Below, piece by piece: positions 38,167 through 48,357 of a stretch of DNA of 64,000 nucleotides (positions within the stretch are counted from its first letter, which is position 1; each line of letters opens with the position of its first letter). The stretch is from NCBI GenBank assembly GCA_947493195.1, contig CANLQG010000001.1, positions 372,001-436,000 on the forward strand. The letters run 5' to 3'. This DNA is from an uncultured Sphingomonadaceae bacterium. GTDB taxonomy: Bacteria; Pseudomonadota; Alphaproteobacteria; Sphingomonadales; Sphingomonadaceae. The position numbers and the translations under genes were made by a program. Below the pieces are notes generated by a model. It searched no databases. It saw nothing but the letters and a program-made list of their open reading frames with translations, and was not told the origin of the DNA.

Positions 38167-38982
38167 ATGGCCGACTACAAGAGTATCTTCATCACCGGCG
38201 GCGGATCAGGCATTGGCCGCGCCATCGCGCAGCGCTTCTCTCTCGGCGGCTGGTTCGTCGGCCTTGGCGACGTCGACGAGGCCGGCATGGCCGCAACGGG
38301 GGCCTCGCTGCCCGATGGGACATGGTCGGCGCATGTGCTCGATGTGCGCGAGCCCGAGCAATGGGATAATGCACTGAAGGACTTCCACGCAGCCTGCGGC
38401 GGCCGTATCGACGCGCTAGCCAACAATGCCGGCGTGCCGCTGGGCGGAGACCTTGTCGACCTTACCACCGAAGAGATCGACCGCACCCTTGCGATCAATC
38501 TCAACGGCGTGATCTACGGCGCCCGATCTGCCTACCCCTACCTGAAGGAAGCAGGTCCGGGGTCGTGCCTCGTCAACACCTGCAGCGCGGCGGGGCTGTA
38601 CGGACAGGCGGGCATGACGATCTATTGCGCCAGCAAGTTCGGCGTGCGGGGCATTACCGAGAGCCTGGATATCGAGTGGGCGAAAGACGGCATCCGCGTG
38701 ACCGACGTGATGCCCAGCTTCATCGACACGCCCTTGCTTGCCCAGTCCAGCCACGCAGGCGATAACCGCCCGATCCGCGACCGCGTTGCCGATGCGGGGC
38801 TGGAATTCACGCCCGTGGAAGACGTCGCCGAAACGTTCTGGCGCGCGGTCAACGGTTCGAAACTGCACAACCCGGTGGGAAAGACCGCAAAGACCATCGC
38901 ACGCGCCGCCCGGTGGATGCCGGGCTATGTGCGCGCACGTTCGCATGAACTGGCACGCCGCGGCCTCAAGCCGATGGGTTGA
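38167..38982 (+). CDS. Short-chain dehydrogenase/reductase, first of a tandem pair
   Basis: 271 residues, classical SDR. Cofactor motif [14 protein letters not shown] at about residues 11-24, ANNAGVPLGG after strand 4, catalytic Tyr and Lys in YCASKFGVRGITES with a Ser in NTCSAAGLYG. After the core it carries [16 protein letters not shown] and a C-terminal AKTIARAARWMPGYVRAR segment that may associate with membrane or a partner. Substrate unknown. GAGGGGAGA lies upstream of the ATG. The next gene is a clear paralogue. Confidence 0.92.
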   Translation: MADYKSIFITGGGSGIGRAIAQRFSLGGWFVGLGDVDEAGMAATGASLPDGTWSAHVLDVREPEQWDNALKDFHAACGGRIDALANNAGVPLGGDLVDLTTEEIDRTLAINLNGVIYGARSAYPYLKEAGPGSCLVNTCSAAGLYGQAGMTIYCASKFGVRGITESLDIEWAKDGIRVTDVMPSFIDTPLLAQSSHAGDNRPIRDRVADAGLEFTPVEDVAETFWRAVNGSKLHNPVGKTAKTIARAARWMPGYVRARSHELARRGLKPMG

Positions 38983-39030
38983 CGCGCTCGCCCCCCAGCC
39001 CAATAGCGGCGCGAGAAAAGGACAGGATGG

Positions 39031-39861
39031 ATGAGCAGCCAGAAAAGCATTTTCATTACCGGCGGCGGGTCGGGTATCGGCCGCGCCATCGCACAGCATT
39101 TCGCGGCCAGGGGCTGGCTGGTGGGTATTGCTGATCGCAACACGATGGGGCTGGAAGAAACGAAGGCGCTGCTGCCCGAAGGGCAGTGCTACACCTACAC
39201 CTTCGACGTGACCAACCGCGCCGGGTGGGACGTGGCCCTGTCAGACTTCGCCAGTCATTCCGGCGGCGGGATCAATGTGATCGCCAACAACGCCGGGCTT
39301 CCTTCTGGTGGTCCGCTGAGCGAGGTTTCGCACGAGGAACTGGACCTGCTGCTGGACGTGAACCTGCGGGCGGTCTTCTACGGGGCGAAAGCCGGGTACC
39401 AATACCTGAAAGCCGCTGCGCCCGATGCCTGCCTGCTCAATACCGCCAGCGCTGCCGCAATCTACGGCATGGCCAACCAGAGCGTCTATGGCGCGACGAA
39501 AGCGGGCGTGAAAAGCCTGACCGAGAGCCTGGATGCGGAATGGGCCCCTGCCGGGATCAAGGTCCGCTCCCTGATGCCCAGCTTCATCGACACCCCCCTG
39601 CTGAAGCAGCCACCAAACCGCAGCCGCAACACGCCCATTCGCGATACCGTGGTCAAGGCGGGGCTGGAATTCACCCCCGTCGAGGTGGTGGCCGAGGAAG
39701 CCTGGAAAGCCGTGCACGGCAACACGGTCCACCGCCTCGTGGGCAAGACCGCGCGCAAACTGGCGCGAGTGGCCAAATGGTTCCCCGGCAAGTTGCGCGA
39801 CCGCGCCCGCACGCTGGCGGAGGCGCACGAACGCAGCGAGGGGCGCGCCGCGCTGGACTAA
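39031..39861 (+). CDS. Short-chain dehydrogenase/reductase, second of a tandem pair
   Basis: 276 residues. Same architecture as the preceding gene: [53 protein letters not shown], and the shared [12 protein letters not shown] plus C-terminal [18 protein letters not shown]. The 48-nt gap with AAAGGACAGG before the ATG suggests one transcript with its neighbour. The stop overlaps the convergent pterin dehydratase gene by 4 nt. Gene duplication is the likely origin. Confidence 0.92.
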   Translation: MSSQKSIFITGGGSGIGRAIAQHFAARGWLVGIADRNTMGLEETKALLPEGQCYTYTFDVTNRAGWDVALSDFASHSGGGINVIANNAGLPSGGPLSEVSHEELDLLLDVNLRAVFYGAKAGYQYLKAAAPDACLLNTASAAAIYGMANQSVYGATKAGVKSLTESLDAEWAPAGIKVRSLMPSFIDTPLLKQPPNRSRNTPIRDTVVKAGLEFTPVEVVAEEAWKAVHGNTVHRLVGKTARKLARVAKWFPGKLRDRARTLAEAHERSEGRAALD

Positions 39862-40145
39862 AGCGCCTCGATCGCCTTGGCCATTGCCACGTCCCGTGGG
39901 GAAAGCCCGCCCGCATCATGGGTGGTGAGCGTGATGTCCACCTTGTTGTAGACGTTGAACCATTCGGGGTGGTGATCGCTCTTTTCCGCGATCAGGGCAA
40001 CGCGTGCCATGAAGCCCCACGCTTCGCTGAAATCGGAGAATTCGAAAACCTTGCGCATGGCATCACCATCGCGGTCGAATTCCCAGCCTTCAAGCTCGTT
40101 CAAGGCGCTTTCGGCCTCGCTGCGCGCCAGTTTCTCTACAGCCAC
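39858..40145 (-). CDS. phhB: 4a-hydroxytetrahydrobiopterin dehydratase (PCD/DCoH)
   Basis: Dehydrates 4a-hydroxytetrahydrobiopterin to regenerate the pterin cofactor. 95 residues, full family length. The signature [20 protein letters not shown] carries His58, His59 and Pro60, and [11 protein letters not shown] has His76; together they form the active site. No phenylalanine hydroxylase gene is adjacent, so the pterin-dependent partner is not visible here. Convergent with the SDR gene and divergent from ccmA, 53 nt away. Confidence 0.93.
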   Translation of the reverse strand: MAVEKLARSEAESALNELEGWEFDRDGDAMRKVFEFSDFSEAWGFMARVALIAEKSDHHPEWFNVYNKVDITLTTHDAGGLSPRDVAMAKAIEAL

Positions 40146-40198
40146 GGATCACTCCCTTGCTTGCGTGTTGATATGTCCCTGCCCTAACGCACCAGACA

Positions 40199-40807
40199 AT
40201 GGAAGCGCCCCGCCTTGCTGCCCGTGATCTTGCCTGCCGCCGAGGGGAGCGGCTGCTCTTTCGCGGTCTTTCGCTGGAGCTTTCGGGCGGGCAGGCGCTG
40301 CATGTGACCGGATCGAACGGGACCGGCAAGTCCAGCCTGATCCGCATCCTCGCACGCCTGCTGCGCCCCTATGCTGGCAAGGTGGATCGAAGCGGCACCA
40401 TCGGCCTGCTGGATCAGACCATGGCGTTGGACGAACACCTGCCGCTTGGCCGCGCGCTGGCTTTCTGGCGGCGGATCGACCGCTGGCCCGACCGCGACGA
40501 TGCGACTGGCGAGCGCATGGGCGAGCTCGGCCTGCGCGACCTGATGGACGTGCCGGTTCGCTACCTCTCTACCGGCCAGCGCAAGCGTGCCGCGCTGTTC
40601 CGGCTGCTGGGCCAGGGGGCGGACATCTGGCTGCTGGACGAACCGCTGAACGGGCTTGACCGCGACGCCGTGGAGTTGGTGGAGGCGCTGGTGGCGCAGC
40701 ACATCGCGAGCGGCGGCCTTGCCCTGGTCGCCAGTCACCAGCCGATTGCCATTGCGGGTATGGATGTGCTGAACCTGCCAGACTTCGCACCGGGGCTTGA
40801 GGCATGA
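40199..40807 (+). CDS. ccmA: Heme exporter ATP-binding protein CcmA
   Basis: ABC ATPase of the CcmABCD complex that works on apo-CcmE and heme during cytochrome c maturation (system I). 202 residues, family length. Walker A TGSNGTGKSSL at about residues 37-47, signature LSTGQRKRAALFRLL, Walker B IWLLDEPLNGLD, and a terminal ASHQP switch histidine. Overlaps ccmB by 4 nt, which supports the assignment. ccmC is not next in line. Confidence 0.93.
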   Translation: MEAPRLAARDLACRRGERLLFRGLSLELSGGQALHVTGSNGTGKSSLIRILARLLRPYAGKVDRSGTIGLLDQTMALDEHLPLGRALAFWRRIDRWPDRDDATGERMGELGLRDLMDVPVRYLSTGQRKRAALFRLLGQGADIWLLDEPLNGLDRDAVELVEALVAQHIASGGLALVASHQPIAIAGMDVLNLPDFAPGLEA

Positions 40808-41466
40808 GGGGGTTCGGCACCCTGCTGCTGCGCGACCTTGCGCAATTCCTTCCCGGCGCGCGCAAGGGCAATACCCTGCTGCCGCTGCTGTTCTTCATGG
40901 CCGTGGCCATGCTCTACCCCTTTGCCATCGGGCCGAACCCCAACGTGCTGGCCGCGACCGGCGGCGGGGTGATCTGGGTCGCAGCACTGCTCGCCGCAAT
41001 CCTGCCGCTGGACCGGCTGCTGGCACCCGACCTTGAAAACGGCTTTTTCGACCAGTGGGCCCTGCGCGGCATTGCGGAAGAAGTGGTGGTGGTCGTGCGG
41101 CTGCTTGCCCACTGGATAAGTTTCGGACCGTTCCTGATGCTGGCCGCCCTGCCCGCCAGCGCCCTGCTGGGCATCGACGGCGCGACCCTGCGCACCGTAG
41201 AGCTTGGTCTGCTGGCCGGAACGCCGGGCCTGGCTGCCATCGGCATCATCATCGCCGCCGTCACCGTGGGTCTGCGCAGCGGCGGCGCGGCGCTTTCCGG
41301 CTTGCTGGTCATCCCGCTGGCCGTGCCGCTGCTGATCTTTGGAGCAGGCTCGCTTTCAACCGGAGGGGAAGGCGGCATCGCTTTGACCGCGGCGATCAGC
41401 CTGGTGCTGGTCTCCATGGCGCCTTTTGCCGGTGGCGCGGCAATCCGCGCCGCGCGCGAAGGCTAG
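40804..41466 (+). CDS. ccmB: Heme exporter membrane subunit CcmB
   Basis: 220 residues with six predicted membrane helices, the CcmB plan. The N terminus RGFGTLLLRDLAQFLPGARK and the LLPLLFFMAVAMLYPFAIGP helix are family-like, as is LIIPLAVPLLIFGAGS (here LVIPLAVPLLIFGAGS). Forms the permease with CcmC and CcmA. The stop overlaps the convergent antiporter stop by 4 nt, so the operon ends here and ccmC-ccmI must lie elsewhere. Confidence 0.93.
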   Translation: MRGFGTLLLRDLAQFLPGARKGNTLLPLLFFMAVAMLYPFAIGPNPNVLAATGGGVIWVAALLAAILPLDRLLAPDLENGFFDQWALRGIAEEVVVVVRLLAHWISFGPFLMLAALPASALLGIDGATLRTVELGLLAGTPGLAAIGIIIAAVTVGLRSGGAALSGLLVIPLAVPLLIFGAGSLSTGGEGGIALTAAISLVLVSMAPFAGGAAIRAAREG

Positions 41467-42707
41467 GCAGGCTTTTCCTCTTCTCCGGTGGCGCGGCTTA
41501 CCGCGACCCCGGCGCTCAATCCGTGCACAGTCGCCGATACCAGGATGGTGAACGCCACCGTTGCCCAGAGCGCGCCCTCGTCCACCAGTTCCACATGGGC
41601 CCCGGCATAGGCGAGATAGTAGATCGAGCCGATACCGCGGATGCCAAAGAAGGAAACGGTCGCCCGCTCGCGCTTGTTCAATCCTGCCCCGGCCAGCGAC
41701 AACCAGCCCGCCAGCGGGCGGATCACGAAAATCAACGCCAGCCCGATTATGGCGTGCGACCAGTCCAGATAGGGCAGCAAGCCAGGTATGGCCGCCCCCA
41801 GCGCCACCAGCAGCACGGCGGTGAGCGTGTGTTCCAGCGCTTCGGAAAAGCTGTGCAGCTTCTCGTGAAAACGGTCCTGCGATTCCTCGCGTCGCAGCGC
41901 CAGGCCGGCGACAAATGCGGCAATGAAACCATAGCCTTCCAGCAGTTCGGTGATGCCGTAGGCCAGGATCACCCCGGCAAAGGCAATCACGCCCGATTGC
42001 GTCTTGGAAAGCGCATTGCAGCGCGGCCAGTCGAACATGATCTTGCCCAGCAGCCAGCCCGAAGCCGCGCCTGCAACAGCTCCCATTGTAACGCGCCAGA
42101 CAACGTCGCGTAGCAGCCATTCGCCCAGCAGCCCGGCGCTGACCGCGCCTGCCGTGGCAACGGCGATGCCGAGATGGACGAAGGGGAAGGCCAGTCCATC
42201 GTTCAGGCCCGCCTCTGTCGTCAGCGCATAGCGTACCGGATGTTCTCCGCCCTCCAGCGGCGGCCCGACCTGCACGTCGCCCGCCAGCACCGGATCGGTG
42301 GGAGAAAGGATCGCGCCGAGAAGCAAGCTGCCGGCCAGCGTCATTCCCGCTGCCAGCCATCCGAAAAGGGCCAGCGCAATGATCGTGGCGGGCATTCCGA
42401 ACAGCAGCAGGCGCAGCGTGGGCTTCCACAGCCCGTGACCGAAAAGTGTGTCTATCCGCAGGCCCACGCCGAACAGGCCGATGATCACCGCAAGTTCGGC
42501 AGTGATTTCCCAGATTTTCGGGTTCGACAGCGGATCGACTGCCGCAGGCATTCCCGGCACCCACGAAAAGGCCACCAGCCCCAGCGCGATCAGCAACGGT
42601 GCGGCGGCGGGCTCCCTTCCGGAAAAGAAACGCGGCACCCAGTAGCTGGCGATGATCGCCGCGCCCGCTGCTGCAAAAAGGATATGGTAGGAATCGAATT
42701 CGAACAT
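41463..42707 (-). CDS. CPA1-type sodium/proton antiporter
   Basis: 414 residues, about twelve membrane helices. The CPA1 motif LSPTDPVLAGDV and the ion-binding ETELNDG-like segment EAGLNDGLAFPFV are present; the ND pair is the transport aspartate. Later IRPLAGWLSL and FFGIRGIGSIYYLAY match the conserved last helices. It probably exchanges Na+ or K+ for protons at the inner membrane; ion choice cannot be read from the sequence. The C-terminal cytoplasmic tail is very short (RATGEEEKPA). Confidence 0.88.
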   Translation of the reverse strand: MFEFDSYHILFAAAGAAIIASYWVPRFFSGREPAAAPLLIALGLVAFSWVPGMPAAVDPLSNPKIWEITAELAVIIGLFGVGLRIDTLFGHGLWKPTLRLLLFGMPATIIALALFGWLAAGMTLAGSLLLGAILSPTDPVLAGDVQVGPPLEGGEHPVRYALTTEAGLNDGLAFPFVHLGIAVATAGAVSAGLLGEWLLRDVVWRVTMGAVAGAASGWLLGKIMFDWPRCNALSKTQSGVIAFAGVILAYGITELLEGYGFIAAFVAGLALRREESQDRFHEKLHSFSEALEHTLTAVLLVALGAAIPGLLPYLDWSHAIIGLALIFVIRPLAGWLSLAGAGLNKRERATVSFFGIRGIGSIYYLAYAGAHVELVDEGALWATVAFTILVSATVHGLSAGVAVSRATGEEEKPA

Positions 42708-42770
42708 CAGGGCAGGTTTCCGGCTACGTCTGGCATGAACGCTCGACGCCGCGGCCTGTGCCGATGCAGC

Positions 42771-43121
42771 CTAGTAAGGCGGGTGATAGTCCTCGCGCCG
42801 CAGGGTGAGCATGTAGTCCACCAGCTGCTGTACCTCGTCCTCCTCGAGGTAGAAATCCATCTCGCCGGGATAGTTGTGTGCATCGACCAGCCACATCGTA
42901 AGCGTTTCGCGCGTCACACCTCGGCGATTGGCAATGGCGGGCCATTCAGGCGCTTGCGAATTGGGTGACAGGCCGTATGGCTCAACGGAATGGCACGAGC
43001 CACACGCGGCCTGCGCCAGCGCGTGGTCTTCAGGGTCTGCCATGGCGACAGGCTCCGGCTCCACAGTCTGGCACGCGGCCAGTGCGGTAAGCAGGATGGC
43101 TGGTGTGAGCAACGATTTCAT
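42771..43121 (-). CDS. Small cytochrome c lipoprotein
   Basis: 116 residues. A lipoprotein signal ends LTALAAC with the lipidated Cys at residue 17. One heme site, Cys40-x2-Cys43-His44 (ACGSCHSVEPYG), lies near the N terminus of the mature protein, with Met in YPGEMDF as the likely axial ligand. A class I mono-heme cytochrome attached to the membrane, matured by the Ccm system. Redox partner unknown. The terminal HPPY is unusual but not diagnostic. Confidence 0.88.
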   Translation of the reverse strand: MKSLLTPAILLTALAACQTVEPEPVAMADPEDHALAQAACGSCHSVEPYGLSPNSQAPEWPAIANRRGVTRETLTMWLVDAHNYPGEMDFYLEEDEVQQLVDYMLTLRREDYHPPY

Positions 43122-43186
43122 ACGACCTTGTCCTCTCGACTATCGTGCGATCATAGCAGAACGGACCACCAGATCGTTGCGCTGGA

Positions 43187-44011
43187 TCAATAGGGCGGCT
43201 GGTCAAGGCCCTTGGGCGACCTGGTGAAGATCTCGCAGCCTTCCTCGGTGATGCCGATGGAATGTTCGAACTGCGCGCTCAGGCTCTTGTCGCGGGTCAC
43301 CGCGGTCCACCCGTCGTTGAGCAATTTCACGTGCGCGCGGCCAAGATTGATCATCGGCTCGATGGTCATGAACATGCCCGCCTTCAGCTCTGGTCCGGTG
43401 CCCCTGCGCCCGGCGTGCACCACTTCCGGTGCATCGTGGAACAGGCGGCCCAGCCCGTGGCCGCAGAATTCGCGCACCACGCCATAGCGGTGGCGCTCGG
43501 CATGTTCCTGGATTGCCGCGCCGATATCGCCCAGTCGCGCGCCCGGGCGAACCTCTGCGATGCCGATCATCAGGCATTCGTAGGTGACTTCCACCAGTTT
43601 CTTCGCCTTGATGGCAGGCTCTCCGACGAAATACATGCGGCTGGTATCGCCGTGCCAGCCATCCAGCAGCGGCGTCACGTCGATGTTGACGATATCGCCA
43701 TCCTTCAGGCGTTTGTCGCCCGGAATGCCGTGGCATACGACGTGGTTGATGGAGGTGCAGCACGAATGGGTGAAACCACGATAGCCCAGCGTCGCGGGCA
43801 CCGCGCCGCCATCCAGCGTCATTTCGCGAACGACCTCGTCCAGTTCGCCGGTGGTTACCCCCGGCTCCACGCGGGTGGTCAGTTCGTCGAGGATTTCGGC
43901 GGCAAGGCGACCTGCCTTCCGCATCCCTTCGAAACCTTCCGGCCCATGCAGCTTGATGGTGCCGTCGCGGTAGATGGTCGTGTCGCCTGAAACGTGCTGG
44001 TAATCTGTCAT
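43187..44011 (-). CDS. map: Methionine aminopeptidase type I
   Basis: Removes the initiator Met. 274 residues. Metal ligands sit in VNIDVTPLLDGWHGDTSRMY (Asp pair), FCGHGLGRLFHDAPEV (His), MFMTIEPMINLG (Glu) and QFEHSIGITEEG (Glu). GYRGFTHSCCTSINHVVCHG is the standard substrate-pocket stretch. Start at 44011; the frame has a further Met 3 codons upstream. About 10 residues longer than the E. coli enzyme at the N terminus. Confidence 0.96.
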   Translation of the reverse strand: MTDYQHVSGDTTIYRDGTIKLHGPEGFEGMRKAGRLAAEILDELTTRVEPGVTTGELDEVVREMTLDGGAVPATLGYRGFTHSCCTSINHVVCHGIPGDKRLKDGDIVNIDVTPLLDGWHGDTSRMYFVGEPAIKAKKLVEVTYECLMIGIAEVRPGARLGDIGAAIQEHAERHRYGVVREFCGHGLGRLFHDAPEVVHAGRRGTGPELKAGMFMTIEPMINLGRAHVKLLNDGWTAVTRDKSLSAQFEHSIGITEEGCEIFTRSPKGLDQPPY

Positions 44012-44055
44012 GCGCCCCATCTAGGCGTTTCGGGCCCGAAATGCGAGGGCACGAA

Positions 44056-44874
44056 TCAGCGGGCGGTGAACGCCCCGCGATATTCCTCGCGCACCACTTC
44101 CAGCAATTCGGGCGTCATGGGAAAATCGAACTCGTAGGTACCTTCGGCATAGGGTCCGGCAAGGTAGGGCGCGATCTGGATGCCGATCCGGTTGAAGCTC
44201 TGCCCGTTCGACGAACCGAGCAGCAGGTTGCCCTCGTCGGGCTTGACGCAGGTATCGAAGGTGTCGTCGGATCCTTCTTCCACCGGCTGCCCGCGGCGTT
44301 TTTCGCGTTCGGCGTTCAATACCTCGCACAGCTGAGGGCCCAGCACCTCGTCCAGCGCTGCGGGAGAGTTGAAGAAGGCGATCGGCTCGATCGTTTCGCC
44401 CGCTTCCTTGTCCCATACGATGGTATCGAAACCGTAATTCGGATGCGCCCCGCCGTAATAGAAGGACTGGTCGGCAGACAGGCTTAGCCAGCCGGGCAGA
44501 TCCGCCACCACTTCCCACGCCGTTTCGCTGGAATAGGTGTTGAACGGAAAGCCGTTGTCCCGCGCTTCTTCCCGCCCTCTCGCCGCGCGGTTGGCCAGTC
44601 GCTGCCGCTCCCGCTCCAGCCGCGAATCGAGCCAGCCTGCCAGCCCTTCGGTGTCGCCGGCAGCCTGCGGATAGGAATATTCGAACAGGTAGGTGTCGGT
44701 CCGCTCGGATACCGTCCTTGCGCCGCCCAGCGGGGCAGACGTGCTGTCCGGCGTTGCCGGGGGCTGCGGCGTTTCGGGCGTGGCGGTGGGCTGCGGGTCC
44801 GCTTGCTCGCCAGCGGGCGTGCACGCGACAAGGGCGGCCGGAACCGCAAGCAGGGTGAATCGTCGGATCAACAT
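44056..44874 (-). CDS. DUF3298/DUF4163-type lipoprotein
   Basis: 272 residues. A lipoprotein signal with LVAC lipobox is followed by a Pro/Thr-rich tether (PQPTATPETPQPPATP) and then a beta-rich domain. The key stretch SFYYGGAHPNYGFDTIVWD with GETIEPIAFFN is typical of DUF3298, which occurs in anti-sigma factor RsiV and the deacetylase-associated PdaC region; lysozyme binding is known for RsiV. This protein lacks the anti-sigma part. It may sense or protect the wall, which is inference. Confidence 0.75.
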   Translation of the reverse strand: MLIRRFTLLAVPAALVACTPAGEQADPQPTATPETPQPPATPDSTSAPLGGARTVSERTDTYLFEYSYPQAAGDTEGLAGWLDSRLERERQRLANRAARGREEARDNGFPFNTYSSETAWEVVADLPGWLSLSADQSFYYGGAHPNYGFDTIVWDKEAGETIEPIAFFNSPAALDEVLGPQLCEVLNAEREKRRGQPVEEGSDDTFDTCVKPDEGNLLLGSSNGQSFNRIGIQIAPYLAGPYAEGTYEFDFPMTPELLEVVREEYRGAFTAR

Positions 44875-44931
44875 ACAGACCATTTATCCCAAGCCTTCCC
44901 AAACGGCGACGAAAACGGCAAGCGGAATTCC

Positions 44932-46314
<1,383 letters not shown>

Positions 46315-46395
46315 GTGACAAGGTTGCAGCAGGCGTGCCGCGCGGCTAAGCGCGGCAGACTGATCGGGGGCAGTTTTCCCGTCCGTCATAACAAT

Positions 46396-46770
46396 ATGGG
46401 TGAGCGGCGCTTGAGCCAGGATGACAACACCATGACTGGAACAGCGCCGCAGGGGCCGTTTGCGCTGACCGGACCGATCGCGCGGCCCGAGCCGGGGCAG
46501 GTTCCGCTGCGCGGCGACCTGGCGCACATCGGCTTGGCGGGCAAGCACTTCGTCCCCCATTACGCCGTGCCGCAGCCGCGCGCCGTGCTGCCCGGTGGCG
46601 CTCCGCTATACGCCGATCCCGATGACACGTCGCAGGAACTGTGTACGCTGCTCGAAGGCGACAGCTTCGAAGTACTCGACGTGTCGCGCGAATGGGCCTG
46701 GGGCTGCCTGTCGCTGGAGGGCCCAGTCGGTTTCGTCCGGCTCGACCGGCTGGAGTTTCCCGGAGGCTGA
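46396..46770 (+). CDS. Small bacterial SH3 domain protein (SH3 part of NlpC/P60 type)
   Basis: 124 residues from 46396 (another Met at 46432). One domain is visible: HFVPHYAVPQPRAVLP, then TLLEGDSFEVLDVSREWAWG and GPVGFVRLDRLEF, the SH3b pattern that binds wall peptides. It resembles the N-terminal SH3 region of sphingomonad NlpC/P60 peptidases, but the catalytic Cys/His domain is absent, so it is either a stand-alone SH3 protein or a truncated hydrolase. Ends 3 nt before argC. No signal peptide seen. Confidence 0.65.
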   Translation: MGERRLSQDDNTMTGTAPQGPFALTGPIARPEPGQVPLRGDLAHIGLAGKHFVPHYAVPQPRAVLPGGAPLYADPDDTSQELCTLLEGDSFEVLDVSREWAWGCLSLEGPVGFVRLDRLEFPGG

Positions 46771-46773
46771 AGC

Positions 46774-47709
46774 ATGGCACACACCGTTTTCATCGATGGC
46801 GCCGCGGGCACGACTGGCCTGGAGATCGCCGACAGGCTTGAAGGCCGCGAGGAATTCGAGATTGTGCGCCTGAACGAGGCCGAGCGGAAGGACGAGGACT
46901 GCCGTCGCTCGGCCCTGAACTTTGCGGATTTCGCCATCCTGTGCCTGCCCGACGATGCCGCCCGGGCAGCGGTGGCCATGATCGATGAGGGTTCGGGCAC
47001 GCGGGTGATCGATGCCTCCACCGCGCACCGTACGGCACCGGGCTGGATCTACGGCTTTCCCGAACTGGTGGGGGCCAATGTCGTGGCAGGGGCGGACCGC
47101 GTCGCCAATCCCGGCTGCTATCCCACCGGCTTCCTGGCGCTGGTCGCCCCGCTGGTGCGCGCCAAGCTGCTGCCGCGCGACTGGCCATACAGCGTCAACG
47201 CCGTATCCGGCTATTCGGGCGGGGGCAAGGGCCTGATCCGGCACTTCGAAGGGGACGGCAGTAACATTGCCTTTCGCACCTACGGCCTGACGCTGGATCA
47301 CAAGCACCTGGATGAAATGAAGAGCAAGGCGGGCCTGAAGAACGCGCCGGTTTTCGCCCCGTCCGTCGTGCCCGGCTTTCGCGGCATGGTGGTGGAAGTG
47401 CCCCTGGCGATCGAGGCGATGCGCAATGCCGCCCCGCCCGAAGAACTGCGCGAGGAACTGGCGCGCTATTACGAGAACGCTCCGCTCGTCAGCGTCCACC
47501 AGCCCGATGGGGAGGTGACGGAGCTGGTGCTCTACAAGAACGCCGAACCGTCCGACAGGCTGGACCTGTACGTATTCTCCGACAAGGATGGCCACACCGC
47601 CCGCCTGATCGCGGTGCTCGATAACCTTGGCAAGGGTGCCAGCGGCGCCGCGGTGCAATCGCTGAACCTGATGGCGGGCTGCGATCCGCTTGCCGGACTT
47701 CACGCTTGA
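46774..47709 (+). CDS. argC: N-acetyl-gamma-glutamyl-phosphate reductase (type 2)
   Basis: Third step of arginine synthesis, NADPH reduction of the acyl phosphate. 311 residues, the shorter type 2 form. The Rossmann motif is FIDGAAGTTGLEIADRL, catalytic Cys115 sits in ANPGCYPTGFLAL, and STAHRTAPGWIYGFPEL is the family stretch around the substrate. Other arg genes are not in the window. It follows the SH3 gene closely and is probably cotranscribed. Confidence 0.93.
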   Translation: MAHTVFIDGAAGTTGLEIADRLEGREEFEIVRLNEAERKDEDCRRSALNFADFAILCLPDDAARAAVAMIDEGSGTRVIDASTAHRTAPGWIYGFPELVGANVVAGADRVANPGCYPTGFLALVAPLVRAKLLPRDWPYSVNAVSGYSGGGKGLIRHFEGDGSNIAFRTYGLTLDHKHLDEMKSKAGLKNAPVFAPSVVPGFRGMVVEVPLAIEAMRNAAPPEELREELARYYENAPLVSVHQPDGEVTELVLYKNAEPSDRLDLYVFSDKDGHTARLIAVLDNLGKGASGAAVQSLNLMAGCDPLAGLHA

Positions 47710-47917
47710 ACCTGCCTGCCCAAAATTGAGGCAGCGCTGCCTGCAAACAGGTCATATCCGCGCACGGGATCTGCGTAATTTGATTACCGCGCCTGCAGTC
47801 CGTTTCGCCTGAATGTTGCGAATCCGCCCTTTCGCTCCGGCGTGCGATTGTCTAGCACTTCGGCATCGGGGTCTGGCATGATTCTTGAACAGTTTCGCAA
47901 GGGATTCGCTCAAGTGA

Positions 47918-48295
<378 letters not shown>

Positions 48296-48357
48296 GGCGC
48301 CGGGCGGATCCCCGTCAGAACAAACACATACGCGTTCAATTCCAAGGAAGGATTATC

